From the IMG/VR virus record IMGVR_UViG_3300035703_000043, positions 30,591-94,590 of that record: a DNA stretch of 64,000 nt; one strand, written 5' to 3'. The position numbers were made by a program, and so were the translations under genes. Shown in pieces: positions 18,197 through 28,228 of the stretch (position 1 is its first letter; the number at the start of each line of letters is the position of its first letter). The notes beneath the pieces are model-generated. The model worked only from the letters and a program-made list of their open reading frames with translations. It was not told the origin of the DNA and searched no databases. The stretch comes from a virus.

Positions 18197-21100
18197 ATGC
18201 CTCTGTCAAGATTAGAGAATTTTTTAAAGAACGCTGAAGGAAATATTCTTTACGTAAATCCTTCAGATTTTGATGCTACAGATAGTTATGAGAATCAAGG
18301 TAATTCTCTAACTCGTCCATTCAAAACAATTCAAAGAGCATTAATAGAAGCAGCAAGATTTTCGTATCAAAGTGGAAAAAATAACGACAGAATTGATAGA
18401 ACTACTATATTAGTTTATCCAGGAACTCACTATATTGATAATAGACCTGGATTTTCAATCTCAAAACAAGGGTCAAATGCTGTTTATAAAAAAAGAACAG
18501 GTACATCAACTTGGACTGAGGTTACTTTACCAGAATTAAATGAAAATACAAATTATAATATTTTAGACACAAATAACGATTTATATAAATTTAACTCAGT
18601 TCTTGGTGGTACAATTCTTCCCCGTGGAACTTCAATTATTGGATATGATTTAAGAAAAACAAAAATTCGTCCTCTATATGTACCAAATCCAGAGGATTCA
18701 ACTGTTGATAATACAAGCATTTTTAATGTAACTGGTACTTGTTACTTTAGTACCTTTACATTTTTAGATGCCGATTCTACAAAAACAGTATTCAGAGATT
18801 ATACTGACAATCGTTTTGTTCCTAATTTTTCACACCATAAAGTAGTTTCGTTCGCTTATGCAGATGGTGTGAATAAAGTTGCTCTTGGGACAGAGCAGAC
18901 TGATTTGACTGACCTTGATATGTATTATTACAAGGTCGCAAGAGCATATGGAGATATTACAGGAAGAGGAATTGTTGATTATCCATCTCTGAACGATTTT
19001 GAACCATCTAAAGATGAATTTAGAATTGTTGGTGAGTTGCAAGCAAATCCACTTGGTATTTCAAGCATTAGTGGTGGTGATGGAATTACTAAGGCAACAA
19101 ATGTAATTACAGTTACGACAAAAAATATTCAGACTGGAGAGGAAATTCCTCATGGACTTTTTGTAGATAGTCCTGTTTTAATTTCTGGAATTACTACAGA
19201 TGCTTCTGCATTTAATGGTTCCTTTACAGTTAGAGAAGTTGTTGGAGTATCAACTTTCACATACACTTCAACATCCTCACCATCAAATCAGAACCCACAA
19301 GTCGCAGATTATGAGTCGGGAATCGTAACAATTGAAGCAGATAGTGTAAGTTCTGCATCACCTTATGTCTTTAACTGCTCAATTCGTTCTGCATATGGAT
19401 TATGTGGAATGTGGGCAGATGGAAATAAGGCAGATGGTTTCAAGAGTATGGTTGTTGCCCAATTTACTGGGGTTTCACTTCAAAAAGATGATAATGCATT
19501 TATTATCTTCAATAAAACCACAGGAAAATATGAAGGAAATGATGTCTTAGCATTAACAAGTAATGAAAGACCATTGCACACAAATGGAAATGCAATTTAT
19601 AAACCAGATTATGAAAGTTATCACATTCGTGTTTCAAATAATGGTTTCGTTCAATGCGTTTCCATCTTTGCAATTGGATTCGCAAAACACTTTATAACTG
19701 AATCGGGTGGTGATATGAGTATCACCAACTCTAACTCAAACTTCGGTGCAATTTCACTTGAATCTGTTGGTTATAGGAATGAGTCATTTGATAGGGATGA
19801 TGTAGGTTATATTACTCATATCATACCACCAAAAGAAATAGATGCACCAGAAAGTAATATCAATTGGCTTTCTTTTGATGTTCAAAAAACTATATCTGTA
19901 GGAGTAACAGAAAAATTATATCTTTATAATTATAAAAACAAAGAAGTTTCACCATCAAAGGACGTAGATGGTTTTAAGATTGGTGCAAAAACAAATGATT
20001 CTTTAAATCTTAATATTGTTATAGGAACTGCTCAAACAGTTTATACTTCACCAATATTAATGCCAGTTAGTGTTGGGATTGGAGTTACGGCAAGAAAAAC
20101 ATATACTATAGCAAGGTCTGGCAATTTAAATCAAATTTCAAATAATGTTTTAACTTTATCATCTAACCATCAATTAATTAATGGTGAAAGTGTTAGAATT
20201 TTCTCAGATACTGGGGAAGTTCCAAATGGTCTGACTGTGAATACAGTTGCTTATGCAATTACAACTGGGTTAGCAGCAAATCAAGTTAAACTCGCATACT
20301 CATTGAATGATGCAATTGCACAAAATGAAATCAAAGGAATTAATGATAGAGGTGGCATTCTTACCCTTGTAAGTTCTGTAACAGATAAAAAACCAGGAGA
20401 AATTGGAAGTCCAATTCAATATGATGATGCAAACGGACAATGGTATGTATTGAGTAGTAATGATTCAAATAATAAAATATACTCTGCAATTGTTGGTTTT
20501 GGAACAACTTCATTAGGAAATGAGTCATCTTCAACTTACGTAAAACGTAAATTAGATAATCGTTCAATACAAGATAGAATTTATAGATTAAGGTATGTAG
20601 TTCCTAAAGAGTATACAAACGCAAGACCACCACAAGCTGGATTTGTACTACAAGAGTCTAAGACTGTTGGAATTAGTCCAATTTCTTTTGATTATACACA
20701 ATCTATTACTGAGCAAACTCCACCAGCATATCTAAGAAATGAAAAGATAATTAAAAATGCTACCGTTGGTGCTGTTTCTGGTGGTAAACAAACCGTAACT
20801 ATTACCACCGAAAAACCTCACAAGTTTTTTGTTGGAGATAAAGTTAAAATTCAAAGAATCAAAAGTGAAAATAATTCTTCTGCAACTGGAATTACTTCAA
20901 CATATAATGGTTCTTATTTTATTACTTCTGTACCGAGTTCCAAAACGTTTACATATGAAATTTCTGGTGTAAAAATCAATCCAGGGGCATTTACTAATCA
21001 AATTGATGAACGTGATACAAGTCAAGAAAGAAGTCAAATTCCTTTGGCATCCAGAGAAGAATATAAAAATGATTTTTATATCTATAGAGTAGATACAATT

Positions 21101-24100
21101 AAATCTCATATTCCAGGATTAAATGGTCAAGATGGTATCTATCATTTGATAGTATTATCTTCAAATGTATCCCCTTCTTCTGATATTGGATATAATCTTT
21201 CATCTAAGGCATTCAATCAAGATGTTAGAAATTTATATCCACAAATTGATCTTGATAATTTCAATTCTGACCCATCAGAATCAGTAAGTTATGCTTATTC
21301 ACCTGTAATTGGAAAAGTCATAACAGATGATAAGAGAAAGTCAATCACAAGAGAAAGTATAAACACATTTTTAAAGAATGCGAATGTAGGATTTGCAATT
21401 ACAGGAGTTACAGTAACTGGAACTGGATATACTACAGTAACTCTTCATACAAATGTTGAGCACAATTTTAATTCAATCAAATCAATATCAATAAAAGATC
21501 CAACTGGAGCAGGAACATCAGGGGCAGGATATGGAAATACAACAATTTATTCTTCTAATTTAATAGGAGGAAGTGGTCAAGGTGCTTCCCTTTTTGTTCC
21601 TGTTGTTGGTTCCACTGGAACAATTAATACAAATTCAATTAGAATAGTTGATGCTGGTTCCGTTTATTCGGTTGGAAATGTACTTGACGTTTCTGGTCCA
21701 TCTGGAATTACTCCGACAATTTATGCAAAGGCAGAAGTCATAGAAATAAACAATAATATTGGAGATTCTCTTGAAGTACGTGGTTTTAATACCACAGATT
21801 TAGATGGAGTTTATAAGATTACAAATGTTCCATCATCAAAATCTATAGAAATTTATGTTCCTAATGGAGTTCCATCATATCAATCAAATACAAATGGTAG
21901 AACTCCATTAGCAGCTTTAGTGTCAAAAGGTATTGGAATTAACTCATTTACATTTAATGATGTTAATACTGGAATTGTAACAGTTACAACCAGTATTTCT
22001 CATGGTTTACTTAGAGGAAATAAATTTACAATTGTTGGTAGTGGTCATACAATATATGATAAAACATTTGTTGTAAAAGAAAATGTTGGATTAAATACTT
22101 TTACATTCAATGTTGGAGTTGTTACGCAAACAGCAAATTCAACAACTGGAACACTTCTGAAGCATTCATTAAGTTCAAATGAACTTGTACTATCAAGAGG
22201 TGAAGACACTCTTGGATCTAGAGCATCTTATTTTTATGCAGGAATTACAACTACGATTTCTTCTGCATTGAATTTGTCAGATACAACAATTACCTTAACG
22301 AGTTCAAAGGGATTTGACCGTGGTGATTACATAGTCATCAATAATGAAATCATTCGTCTTGCCAATTCAACAAGCACAAATCAATTCAACGTCATTCGTG
22401 GTAATTTTAGTACATTTAAAACAACTGCTGAAGCAGGAACACAAGTCAAAAAAGTAAATGTAATGCCAATGGAGGTTCGTAGACCTTCATTTATGAGAGC
22501 ATCTGGTCATACATTTGAATATCTTGGATATGGACCAGGAAATTATTCAACTGGTATGCCTCAAAAACAAACCAGAATTTTAACAGAAGATGACGTTCTT
22601 GTATCTCAAGCAAGAAAACAAAAAGGTGGTGTAGTTGTCTACACTGGAATGAACGATGTTGGTGAATTTTATTCTGGTGCAAAGAAACTAAGTTCATCAA
22701 CAGGTGAAGAGAAAATTGTTGAAGCACCAATTCTCAGTTACACTGGAGATGATGCCGAAGGAACAAATACCAATAAGTTAGATGTAACATTTGATAATGT
22801 TTTAGCAAGAGGAAGAATTACTGTTGAGGGTGGTGATGGAGCAAAAGAGACAAGTCAATTTTATGGACCAGTAAGTTTTAATAAAAAAGTAGTAAGTACT
22901 TCCGATGAAGGTGTTAATGTTGAAAATCTTTATGTAAAAGGTGACACCACAACTTATAAATTAATTACAGTCGGGGTATCAACTCCAACTGATGCAAATT
23001 TAGTAAATCGTGGTAATATTTCCCTAAAATCACTTCCAAACGAAGGTTACATTGGGCAAGTTTATGTTGATGGGGAATGGAAAAAATATGGTCCAATCAG
23101 TCAATCTAAAGATATTTTAGATTTTAAAGTTGATAAAATTGGAATTGGTAATTCCAATGATTTTACAAATACTTCAAATCCTGGAGTTAATGATGTTATA
23201 TTTTATGTTGGTGGAAAATCAAAATTCAAGGACGTAGTGTTTGCTGGTCAAGTTGAAATTGAATCTGGAATTACCTTAGATGATGTCAATTTTAATAATA
23301 TTAATATTAGAAAAACTGCATTTTTTAGTGGAATAGGTGCTGGTACAAGTTATGCCATTTATGTTTATAATCCAGGAGATGTAGTAAATGGTTCAAATGT
23401 ACCAAGACTTAGAAGTAGATTTTATGATTTAGAAGTTGCTGGAGTTTCTACATTTAGTGGTCTTGTAGGAATCGGAACAACAATTTTTACTGGAACTTCC
23501 AATCAATTGTTGCAGATTGATAGTGGTGCTTATATAAGTGGTTCTGTAGGTATAGGAACCACAAACCCAACAGATAAATTGTCTATAATTGGTGATGTTG
23601 GAATTCAAACCAGTTTGAATTTATATTCCTCAAATCAAGTCAAAAAAGGAACAATACAAGCAGTAGAGACAACTGAAAAATATCAATCCGGTTTAGTAAT
23701 TAACGTTCCTAATGGTAATGAAATTGCATTTTCTGATGGTGAATCAAGAAATGTTGTTATAACTGGTAATGGAAATCTTGGAATTGGAACCACAACTCTA
23801 TCATCAAAATTACAAGTTCACGGAACAATCGGAATATCTTCTACTGGAGATACAGAAGAACTTGTACCTGGAGGAAGAACACAATTTAGTTCAAGTAGCA
23901 CCTCTGGATTTGTCTTAAATCACAATCACAGCACCGATATAGTTTTCCAAAATCAAGGAATTGAAAGATTTAGAGTTGGTAGTGGAATAACAGCAACTTA
24001 TACAAGTCTTAGTGCTGGTTCTGACTTGACTGGAAGTCATTTCAAACTTAAAAATGATGGGACTGGAGACGTTGTTCTTTCTTGGTTCACAGATGATTTG

Positions 24101-25780
24101 AATAATCGTAGATGGTATGCTGGTATTGATGTAAGTGATTCTTATTCTTGGAAATTAGCAAGTACAAATAGTTCTGTTTCACCAGGACAAGAAAGTTTTG
24201 ATTCAGTTGGTGAGAATACAGCAAGAAATCAAATTGAAACTAAACTTAAACTCAATCAAGATGGTGATTTAAGTGTTCTTGGTGCATTGACTCTAAATGG
24301 TTTGAACACACCATCAAGATTTGAAGTCGGAAGTGTTGGAGTTTCAACCATTAGAGGAAATTTAAATCTTTTCAATCTTGTTAATACTAGTGGTCAAACA
24401 GTAACTGTCTCTGATTTTAAAATCAATACTGACAAATTTACTGTTGCAGGAAATACTGGAAATATTACTACAAAAGGAACAATTGTTTCTGATGGAACTT
24501 TGACTGTCAATTCTCAAGGAAATTCATCTTTTAATGGCACTCTTGGAGTTACTGGTAATGTAACTGCTTCTGGATTTGTTGTGAATGGAAATCCAACGAC
24601 AAATGGCATTTCAAATATACTAAGGGCAAATGGAACTAATTCTGCACTACAAACACAGGAGGTGATAAATGCTCTTGGGTTTACTCCTCAACCCCCAATT
24701 GCAACATCAAATTTACCAATAGGAAACTCTGAAGTATTGAAGGATATTAGTGGTTTATTTAATGGACATCCAAAAACTGGAATATCATTCCAGTTATTTA
24801 GAACTTCGATAGATCCAGAAACTGACACAAATTTACCATTTGTGCCACTTGGTCCTGATAATTTAATTGTTTCTCTTGGTGGTGTAATACAAAAACCATC
24901 TACTGATTATACAATCCGACAAGTTAAAGTCTCTGGACTTGGTGAGGAAGATCGTTACGCTTATACAAATATAATTGATTTTGTTGAAGCTCCTCCTGAA
25001 GGAACTCCTTGTTTCATTCTTGCTCTTGGTGGGCAGGGAAGTCTCAAATCTAATCAGGATTGGAACAATAAAGGTGAAATTCTTGTTGCAACAGGAGATA
25101 ATGCAGCAACAACACTTGCTGTCGGTGCCAATGGAACAATATTAACTGCTGATAGTAGTAAATCTGGTGGTGTTGAGTGGAAAAACTCTCTGGATCTTAA
25201 TGGTTCTATTACTGGAACTTCATTAAGTGCTGGTTCTGGTTCCATTAATGGTGGTTCTATTACTGGAACTTCATTAAGTGTTGGGACTGGTTCTGTTACT
25301 GCTGGTTCATTTGTTGGAAATGGAACTATTCCAGTTGGTGGGATTATTATGTGGTCTGGTTCTACCATACCTACTGGATGGGCTCTTTGTAATGGGTTGA
25401 GTGGAACTCCAGATTTGAGGGATAAATTTATTGTTGGTTCTGGTAGTGGTTATGATATTGGAGCTACTGGTGGTAGTGCTAATGCAACTTTGGTATCTCA
25501 CAGTCATACTATGGTTGCAGACGGGTCTCATAGACATGGATATGTTTATGCGACTGGAAGTAGCATTGATGGAAATGGAACTGCAAATCATGTTAATCAA
25601 GGTGGCATTAATGAATTAGAGCAAAGTGGAAGTCCAGATGGTAGAGGATTGAGGAAATTTTTTGCAGACACTTCAGAGAATGGATTTCACTCACACACAA
25701 TCAATCCCGAAGGTTCTTCAGGAGCCAATGCAAATCTTCCTCCATACTATGCACTTGCTTTCATTATGAGAACTACATAA
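18197..25780 (+). CDS. 2527-aa tail fibre with N-terminal beta-helix and C-terminal tail-collar domain
   Basis: Residues ~15-80 open a pectate-lyase-like beta-helix (NILYVNPSDF, RPFKTIQRALIEAARF, TTILVYPGTHYIDN). This is followed by beta domains including several GxGY/Ig-like segments (~950-1400) and fibre repeats (VGIGTTNP, LGIGTTT). The last ~140 residues are a phage tail collar domain: VGGIIMWSGSTIPTGWALCN, then GTPDLRDKFIVGSG, SHSHT, GFHSHT and LPPYYALAFIMRTT. This domain is found at the tips of short or long fibres and in microcystin-dependent-protein-like proteins, with paired His that can bind metal. Preceded by its own late promoter. Likely the largest receptor-reaching fibre or a baseplate-attached fibre. 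Confidence 0.8.
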   Translation: MPLSRLENFLKNAEGNILYVNPSDFDATDSYENQGNSLTRPFKTIQRALIEAARFSYQSGKNNDRIDRTTILVYPGTHYIDNRPGFSISKQGSNAVYKKRTGTSTWTEVTLPELNENTNYNILDTNNDLYKFNSVLGGTILPRGTSIIGYDLRKTKIRPLYVPNPEDSTVDNTSIFNVTGTCYFSTFTFLDADSTKTVFRDYTDNRFVPNFSHHKVVSFAYADGVNKVALGTEQTDLTDLDMYYYKVARAYGDITGRGIVDYPSLNDFEPSKDEFRIVGELQANPLGISSISGGDGITKATNVITVTTKNIQTGEEIPHGLFVDSPVLISGITTDASAFNGSFTVREVVGVSTFTYTSTSSPSNQNPQVADYESGIVTIEADSVSSASPYVFNCSIRSAYGLCGMWADGNKADGFKSMVVAQFTGVSLQKDDNAFIIFNKTTGKYEGNDVLALTSNERPLHTNGNAIYKPDYESYHIRVSNNGFVQCVSIFAIGFAKHFITESGGDMSITNSNSNFGAISLESVGYRNESFDRDDVGYITHIIPPKEIDAPESNINWLSFDVQKTISVGVTEKLYLYNYKNKEVSPSKDVDGFKIGAKTNDSLNLNIVIGTAQTVYTSPILMPVSVGIGVTARKTYTIARSGNLNQISNNVLTLSSNHQLINGESVRIFSDTGEVPNGLTVNTVAYAITTGLAANQVKLAYSLNDAIAQNEIKGINDRGGILTLVSSVTDKKPGEIGSPIQYDDANGQWYVLSSNDSNNKIYSAIVGFGTTSLGNESSSTYVKRKLDNRSIQDRIYRLRYVVPKEYTNARPPQAGFVLQESKTVGISPISFDYTQSITEQTPPAYLRNEKIIKNATVGAVSGGKQTVTITTEKPHKFFVGDKVKIQRIKSENNSSATGITSTYNGSYFITSVPSSKTFTYEISGVKINPGAFTNQIDERDTSQERSQIPLASREEYKNDFYIYRVDTIKSHIPGLNGQDGIYHLIVLSSNVSPSSDIGYNLSSKAFNQDVRNLYPQIDLDNFNSDPSESVSYAYSPVIGKVITDDKRKSITRESINTFLKNANVGFAITGVTVTGTGYTTVTLHTNVEHNFNSIKSISIKDPTGAGTSGAGYGNTTIYSSNLIGGSGQGASLFVPVVGSTGTINTNSIRIVDAGSVYSVGNVLDVSGPSGITPTIYAKAEVIEINNNIGDSLEVRGFNTTDLDGVYKITNVPSSKSIEIYVPNGVPSYQSNTNGRTPLAALVSKGIGINSFTFNDVNTGIVTVTTSISHGLLRGNKFTIVGSGHTIYDKTFVVKENVGLNTFTFNVGVVTQTANSTTGTLLKHSLSSNELVLSRGEDTLGSRASYFYAGITTTISSALNLSDTTITLTSSKGFDRGDYIVINNEIIRLANSTSTNQFNVIRGNFSTFKTTAEAGTQVKKVNVMPMEVRRPSFMRASGHTFEYLGYGPGNYSTGMPQKQTRILTEDDVLVSQARKQKGGVVVYTGMNDVGEFYSGAKKLSSSTGEEKIVEAPILSYTGDDAEGTNTNKLDVTFDNVLARGRITVEGGDGAKETSQFYGPVSFNKKVVSTSDEGVNVENLYVKGDTTTYKLITVGVSTPTDANLVNRGNISLKSLPNEGYIGQVYVDGEWKKYGPISQSKDILDFKVDKIGIGNSNDFTNTSNPGVNDVIFYVGGKSKFKDVVFAGQVEIESGITLDDVNFNNINIRKTAFFSGIGAGTSYAIYVYNPGDVVNGSNVPRLRSRFYDLEVAGVSTFSGLVGIGTTIFTGTSNQLLQIDSGAYISGSVGIGTTNPTDKLSIIGDVGIQTSLNLYSSNQVKKGTIQAVETTEKYQSGLVINVPNGNEIAFSDGESRNVVITGNGNLGIGTTTLSSKLQVHGTIGISSTGDTEELVPGGRTQFSSSSTSGFVLNHNHSTDIVFQNQGIERFRVGSGITATYTSLSAGSDLTGSHFKLKNDGTGDVVLSWFTDDLNNRRWYAGIDVSDSYSWKLASTNSSVSPGQESFDSVGENTARNQIETKLKLNQDGDLSVLGALTLNGLNTPSRFEVGSVGVSTIRGNLNLFNLVNTSGQTVTVSDFKINTDKFTVAGNTGNITTKGTIVSDGTLTVNSQGNSSFNGTLGVTGNVTASGFVVNGNPTTNGISNILRANGTNSALQTQEVINALGFTPQPPIATSNLPIGNSEVLKDISGLFNGHPKTGISFQLFRTSIDPETDTNLPFVPLGPDNLIVSLGGVIQKPSTDYTIRQVKVSGLGEEDRYAYTNIIDFVEAPPEGTPCFILALGGQGSLKSNQDWNNKGEILVATGDNAATTLAVGANGTILTADSSKSGGVEWKNSLDLNGSITGTSLSAGSGSINGGSITGTSLSVGTGSVTAGSFVGNGTIPVGGIIMWSGSTIPTGWALCNGLSGTPDLRDKFIVGSGSGYDIGATGGSANATLVSHSHTMVADGSHRHGYVYATGSSIDGNGTANHVNQGGINELEQSGSPDGRGLRKFFADTSENGFHSHTINPEGSSGANANLPPYYALAFIMRTT

Positions 25781-25783
25781 TAG

Positions 25784-25791
25784 CATAAATA
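25784..25791 (+). promoter_or_regulatory. T4-type late promoter CATAAATA
   Basis: CATAAATA located 24 bp upstream of the small gene at 25816. Same element as at 11167. Together with the hairpin at 25983 it would give this short gene its own late transcript. Confidence 0.6.
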
Positions 25792-25815
25792 CCCTCATAG
25801 TTATTCTATAAAATT

Positions 25816-25977
25816 ATGACTAAACAAGAAATGATTAGTTCTTTAACACAAAAGGCAGTTCAAATTCGTGATGAACTTGTTGCATTGGAGCAACAATTTA
25901 ATGCCAAAAAAGAAGAATTCCTTAAAGTTCAAGGAGCACTTGAGGCATTAAATGAATTGGAGACAGAAGAAGAATAA
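25816..25977 (+). CDS. small coiled-coil protein
   Basis: 53 aa: MTKQEMISSLTQKAVQIRDE, then a heptad-like helix (LVALEQQFNAKKEEF, ALEALNELETEEE). The whole chain is predicted to be one amphipathic helix with an acidic end, so it may form a coiled coil with a fibre or act as an assembly cofactor. It has its own late promoter upstream and a hairpin downstream, which supports it as a real gene despite its length. Function unknown. Confidence 0.65.
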   Translation: MTKQEMISSLTQKAVQIRDELVALEQQFNAKKEEFLKVQGALEALNELETEEE

Positions 25978-25982
25978 ATAAA

Positions 25983-26003
25983 AGGGACAGAGATATTGTC
26001 CCT
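25983..26003 (+). terminator. hairpin after the small coiled-coil gene
   Basis: AGGGACA (25983-25989) pairs perfectly with TGTCCCT (25997-26003) around a 7-nt loop, followed by CTTGTAATT. The short T content makes it a weak-to-moderate intrinsic terminator. The rest of the gap to 26100 holds only a small ATTAC/GTAAT inverted repeat and no clear late promoter. Confidence 0.55.
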
Positions 26004-26099
26004 CTTGTAATTAAAAATTGAAGTTCCTACCATTACTTTAGTAATTATAGAACAGGGGAAGTATCTATAGATTCTGAGGTTATTTTCTCCTAATATCAG

Positions 26100-27887
26100 A
26101 TGGATAATATTAAAGTAAGAGTAGGAACTAATAATGCTATAAAAGTAATTTCAGCAAATCGTGCTGATGCAGTACAAGTAAATTCTGATTATGTAGTTTC
26201 AAATATCTTATATGTCACAGAAGACGGAAACGATTCAAACACAGGAAAAAAACTCGGAGAAGCAAAAGCAACTATCTCAGCAGCAGTTGGAATTGCAACA
26301 GAGGGAACTGTTATTAAAGTTAGTGCTGGAACTTACATAGAAAATAATCCAATTATTTTACCAAAACAAATTAGTATTGTTGGAGACAACCTAAGAGAAG
26401 TTACAGTTGTCCCTCAAAATTCAAATGCTGATTTGTTTTATGTTAACAATGGAAATTATATTTCCAATATGTCTTTTTCTGGAAGTTTAAATTCAGGAAA
26501 AGCAGTTTTTGCTTTCAATCCAAATAAACCTGTTTATATAAACCAATCACCCTATATTCAAAATTGTACTAATTTTATTCCAAATAGTATTGGATTAAAA
26601 GTTGATGGATCTAAAGCAATAGGACCAACTAAGAGTATGGTTTTAGATTCCTATACACAATACAACCAAAATGGAATTGGAGCATCAATTACAAATGAAG
26701 GATACGCACAGTTAGTATCTATGTTTACTATTTGTAATGATATTGCTGTTTATTGTGGTTCTGGTGGTGGTTGCGATTTAACAAATTCAAATTCCTCTTT
26801 TGGTAATTATGCTCTTGTTGCAGATGGAGCCAGCGTTAAAAAATACACAGGAATTGTCACAGTATCTGCATCTGAAAATTCTGATACTTTTGTTTTAGAT
26901 TTAAATACACCAACTTTAAATGTTACAAACGCAGTTTATGACAATGTAACTGGTTTAACAACTATCACTGTCAGTCAAAATCATAATTTCAGTGTTGGAA
27001 TGGGAGTCTCAATTAGTAATCTTACTTTTACTTGCCCATCTGGGGAAGGAACTGCGGTATTTCCTTCTGGCAATAATGGATATGTTTTTGAAGTTGCAAA
27101 TTTACCATCATCAACGTCATTTGAAGTTTATGTTGGAGTTTCCACCATTCAGCACACTTATTCATCTGGAGGTTATGTAAAAACAAATGTAGTTCGTCCA
27201 TTTGATGGACAAGTTGTTTATTTTGGGCAACCTTATTATACAATTGGGGGAGTAACAGTAAGTGCTGGTGGAACTGGTTATACAGGAAATGCATCAGTTA
27301 TATTTGATTCACCACAAACTTCTTGGGGAATATCTGCCTCAGCAGTTGCAGAAGTTAAGAATGGGTCAGTAGTTAACGTCGAGATGGTATCTTCAGGAAG
27401 AGGATATAGTTCAGCATCACCAACAGTAACTTTTAGTTCTCCTGATGTTGGAATAAATACTGCAGTAGGAGTTGCCAATTTAGTTCCAACATATTATACG
27501 ATTCAAAGTTCTACTCCAATTGTGTCTGGAATTTGTACAATTACTTTAAATGATGTTGTTCCTTTTCCTGTTGGGGTTGGTACTACAACTTTCTTCTTTA
27601 AGCAAAGTCGTATTTTGGCATCTGGACATTCTCTTGAATACATTGGTTCTGGAACAAATATTGCGTCTGCTTTACCAGTCACTGGTGGTGTTGCCATTCA
27701 AGAAAATGAAATTGATATGAGAAATGGTGGTCTTGTTGTTTATACAAGCACTGACCAATCTGGAAACTTTAGAATTGGAGATGGTGTCGTAATTAATCAA
27801 CAAACAGGAACTATTAGTGGAACATTTTATTCTAAGAGTTTATTTTCATCAATGACACCATTTATCTTAGCACTTGGAGGAGAATAA
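26100..27887 (+). CDS. beta-helix tail fibre protein, second-cassette copy
   Basis: 595 aa. After ~30 residues it enters a beta-helix start (NILYVTEDGNDSNTG, KATISAAVGIA, GTVIKVSAGTYIENNPI) closely matching the C-terminal half of the 5917-9339 fibre. Both share SYTQYNQ(G/N)GIG, QLVS(I/M)FTIC(D/N)DIA(I/V)Y and the terminal VVYTSTDQSGNFRIG(E/D)G. It lacks the long N-terminal repeat shaft of that protein. A GGTGYTGNAS/GRGYSSASP repeat lies at ~385-440. Likely a structural or host-contact protein; polysaccharide cleavage cannot be judged from the sequence. Confidence 0.7.
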   Translation: MDNIKVRVGTNNAIKVISANRADAVQVNSDYVVSNILYVTEDGNDSNTGKKLGEAKATISAAVGIATEGTVIKVSAGTYIENNPIILPKQISIVGDNLREVTVVPQNSNADLFYVNNGNYISNMSFSGSLNSGKAVFAFNPNKPVYINQSPYIQNCTNFIPNSIGLKVDGSKAIGPTKSMVLDSYTQYNQNGIGASITNEGYAQLVSMFTICNDIAVYCGSGGGCDLTNSNSSFGNYALVADGASVKKYTGIVTVSASENSDTFVLDLNTPTLNVTNAVYDNVTGLTTITVSQNHNFSVGMGVSISNLTFTCPSGEGTAVFPSGNNGYVFEVANLPSSTSFEVYVGVSTIQHTYSSGGYVKTNVVRPFDGQVVYFGQPYYTIGGVTVSAGGTGYTGNASVIFDSPQTSWGISASAVAEVKNGSVVNVEMVSSGRGYSSASPTVTFSSPDVGINTAVGVANLVPTYYTIQSSTPIVSGICTITLNDVVPFPVGVGTTTFFFKQSRILASGHSLEYIGSGTNIASALPVTGGVAIQENEIDMRNGGLVVYTSTDQSGNFRIGDGVVINQQTGTISGTFYSKSLFSSMTPFILALGGE

Positions 27888-27890
27888 AAA

Positions 27891-28220
27891 ATGGCATTAC
27901 CGTTAAATGTATTTCAGACAGTTACTGCAGTTGTGTCTACAAGTCCATCCGAAATTTACACTGCTCCAGTTGGATATACTGGTGTTGTTCTTTTAGCACA
28001 AGTTGCAAACATTGGTGCAACTTCTCAAGATATTACGATGCTTCATCGCAGAAGTTCTACTGATACAGAAATGTTAAAGCAATATCCAGTTGCTGGAAAC
28101 GATACAATAAATCTTCTTTCTGGAAAATTAGTTCTTGAAAGTGGTGATAAATTAGTTATATCTGGTAGTAATGCAACTAATCTGAAATTTGTCGCAAGCA
28201 TTTTAGAAACACTTAACTAA
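27891..28220 (+). CDS. small beta-sandwich virion protein, second copy
   Basis: 109 aa, paralogue of the protein at 9341-9694 with the same order of motifs (VFQTV near the N-terminus, VVLLAQVANIG, NDTINLLSGKLVLESGD, SILETLN). It sits 3 nt after the beta-helix gene and 8 nt before the giant fibre gene, mirroring the first cassette. Conservation of the trio suggests its product bridges or caps its fibre neighbours. No enzymatic motif. Confidence 0.6.
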   Translation: MALPLNVFQTVTAVVSTSPSEIYTAPVGYTGVVLLAQVANIGATSQDITMLHRRSSTDTEMLKQYPVAGNDTINLLSGKLVLESGDKLVISGSNATNLKFVASILETLN

Positions 28221-28228
28221 TACCAAAA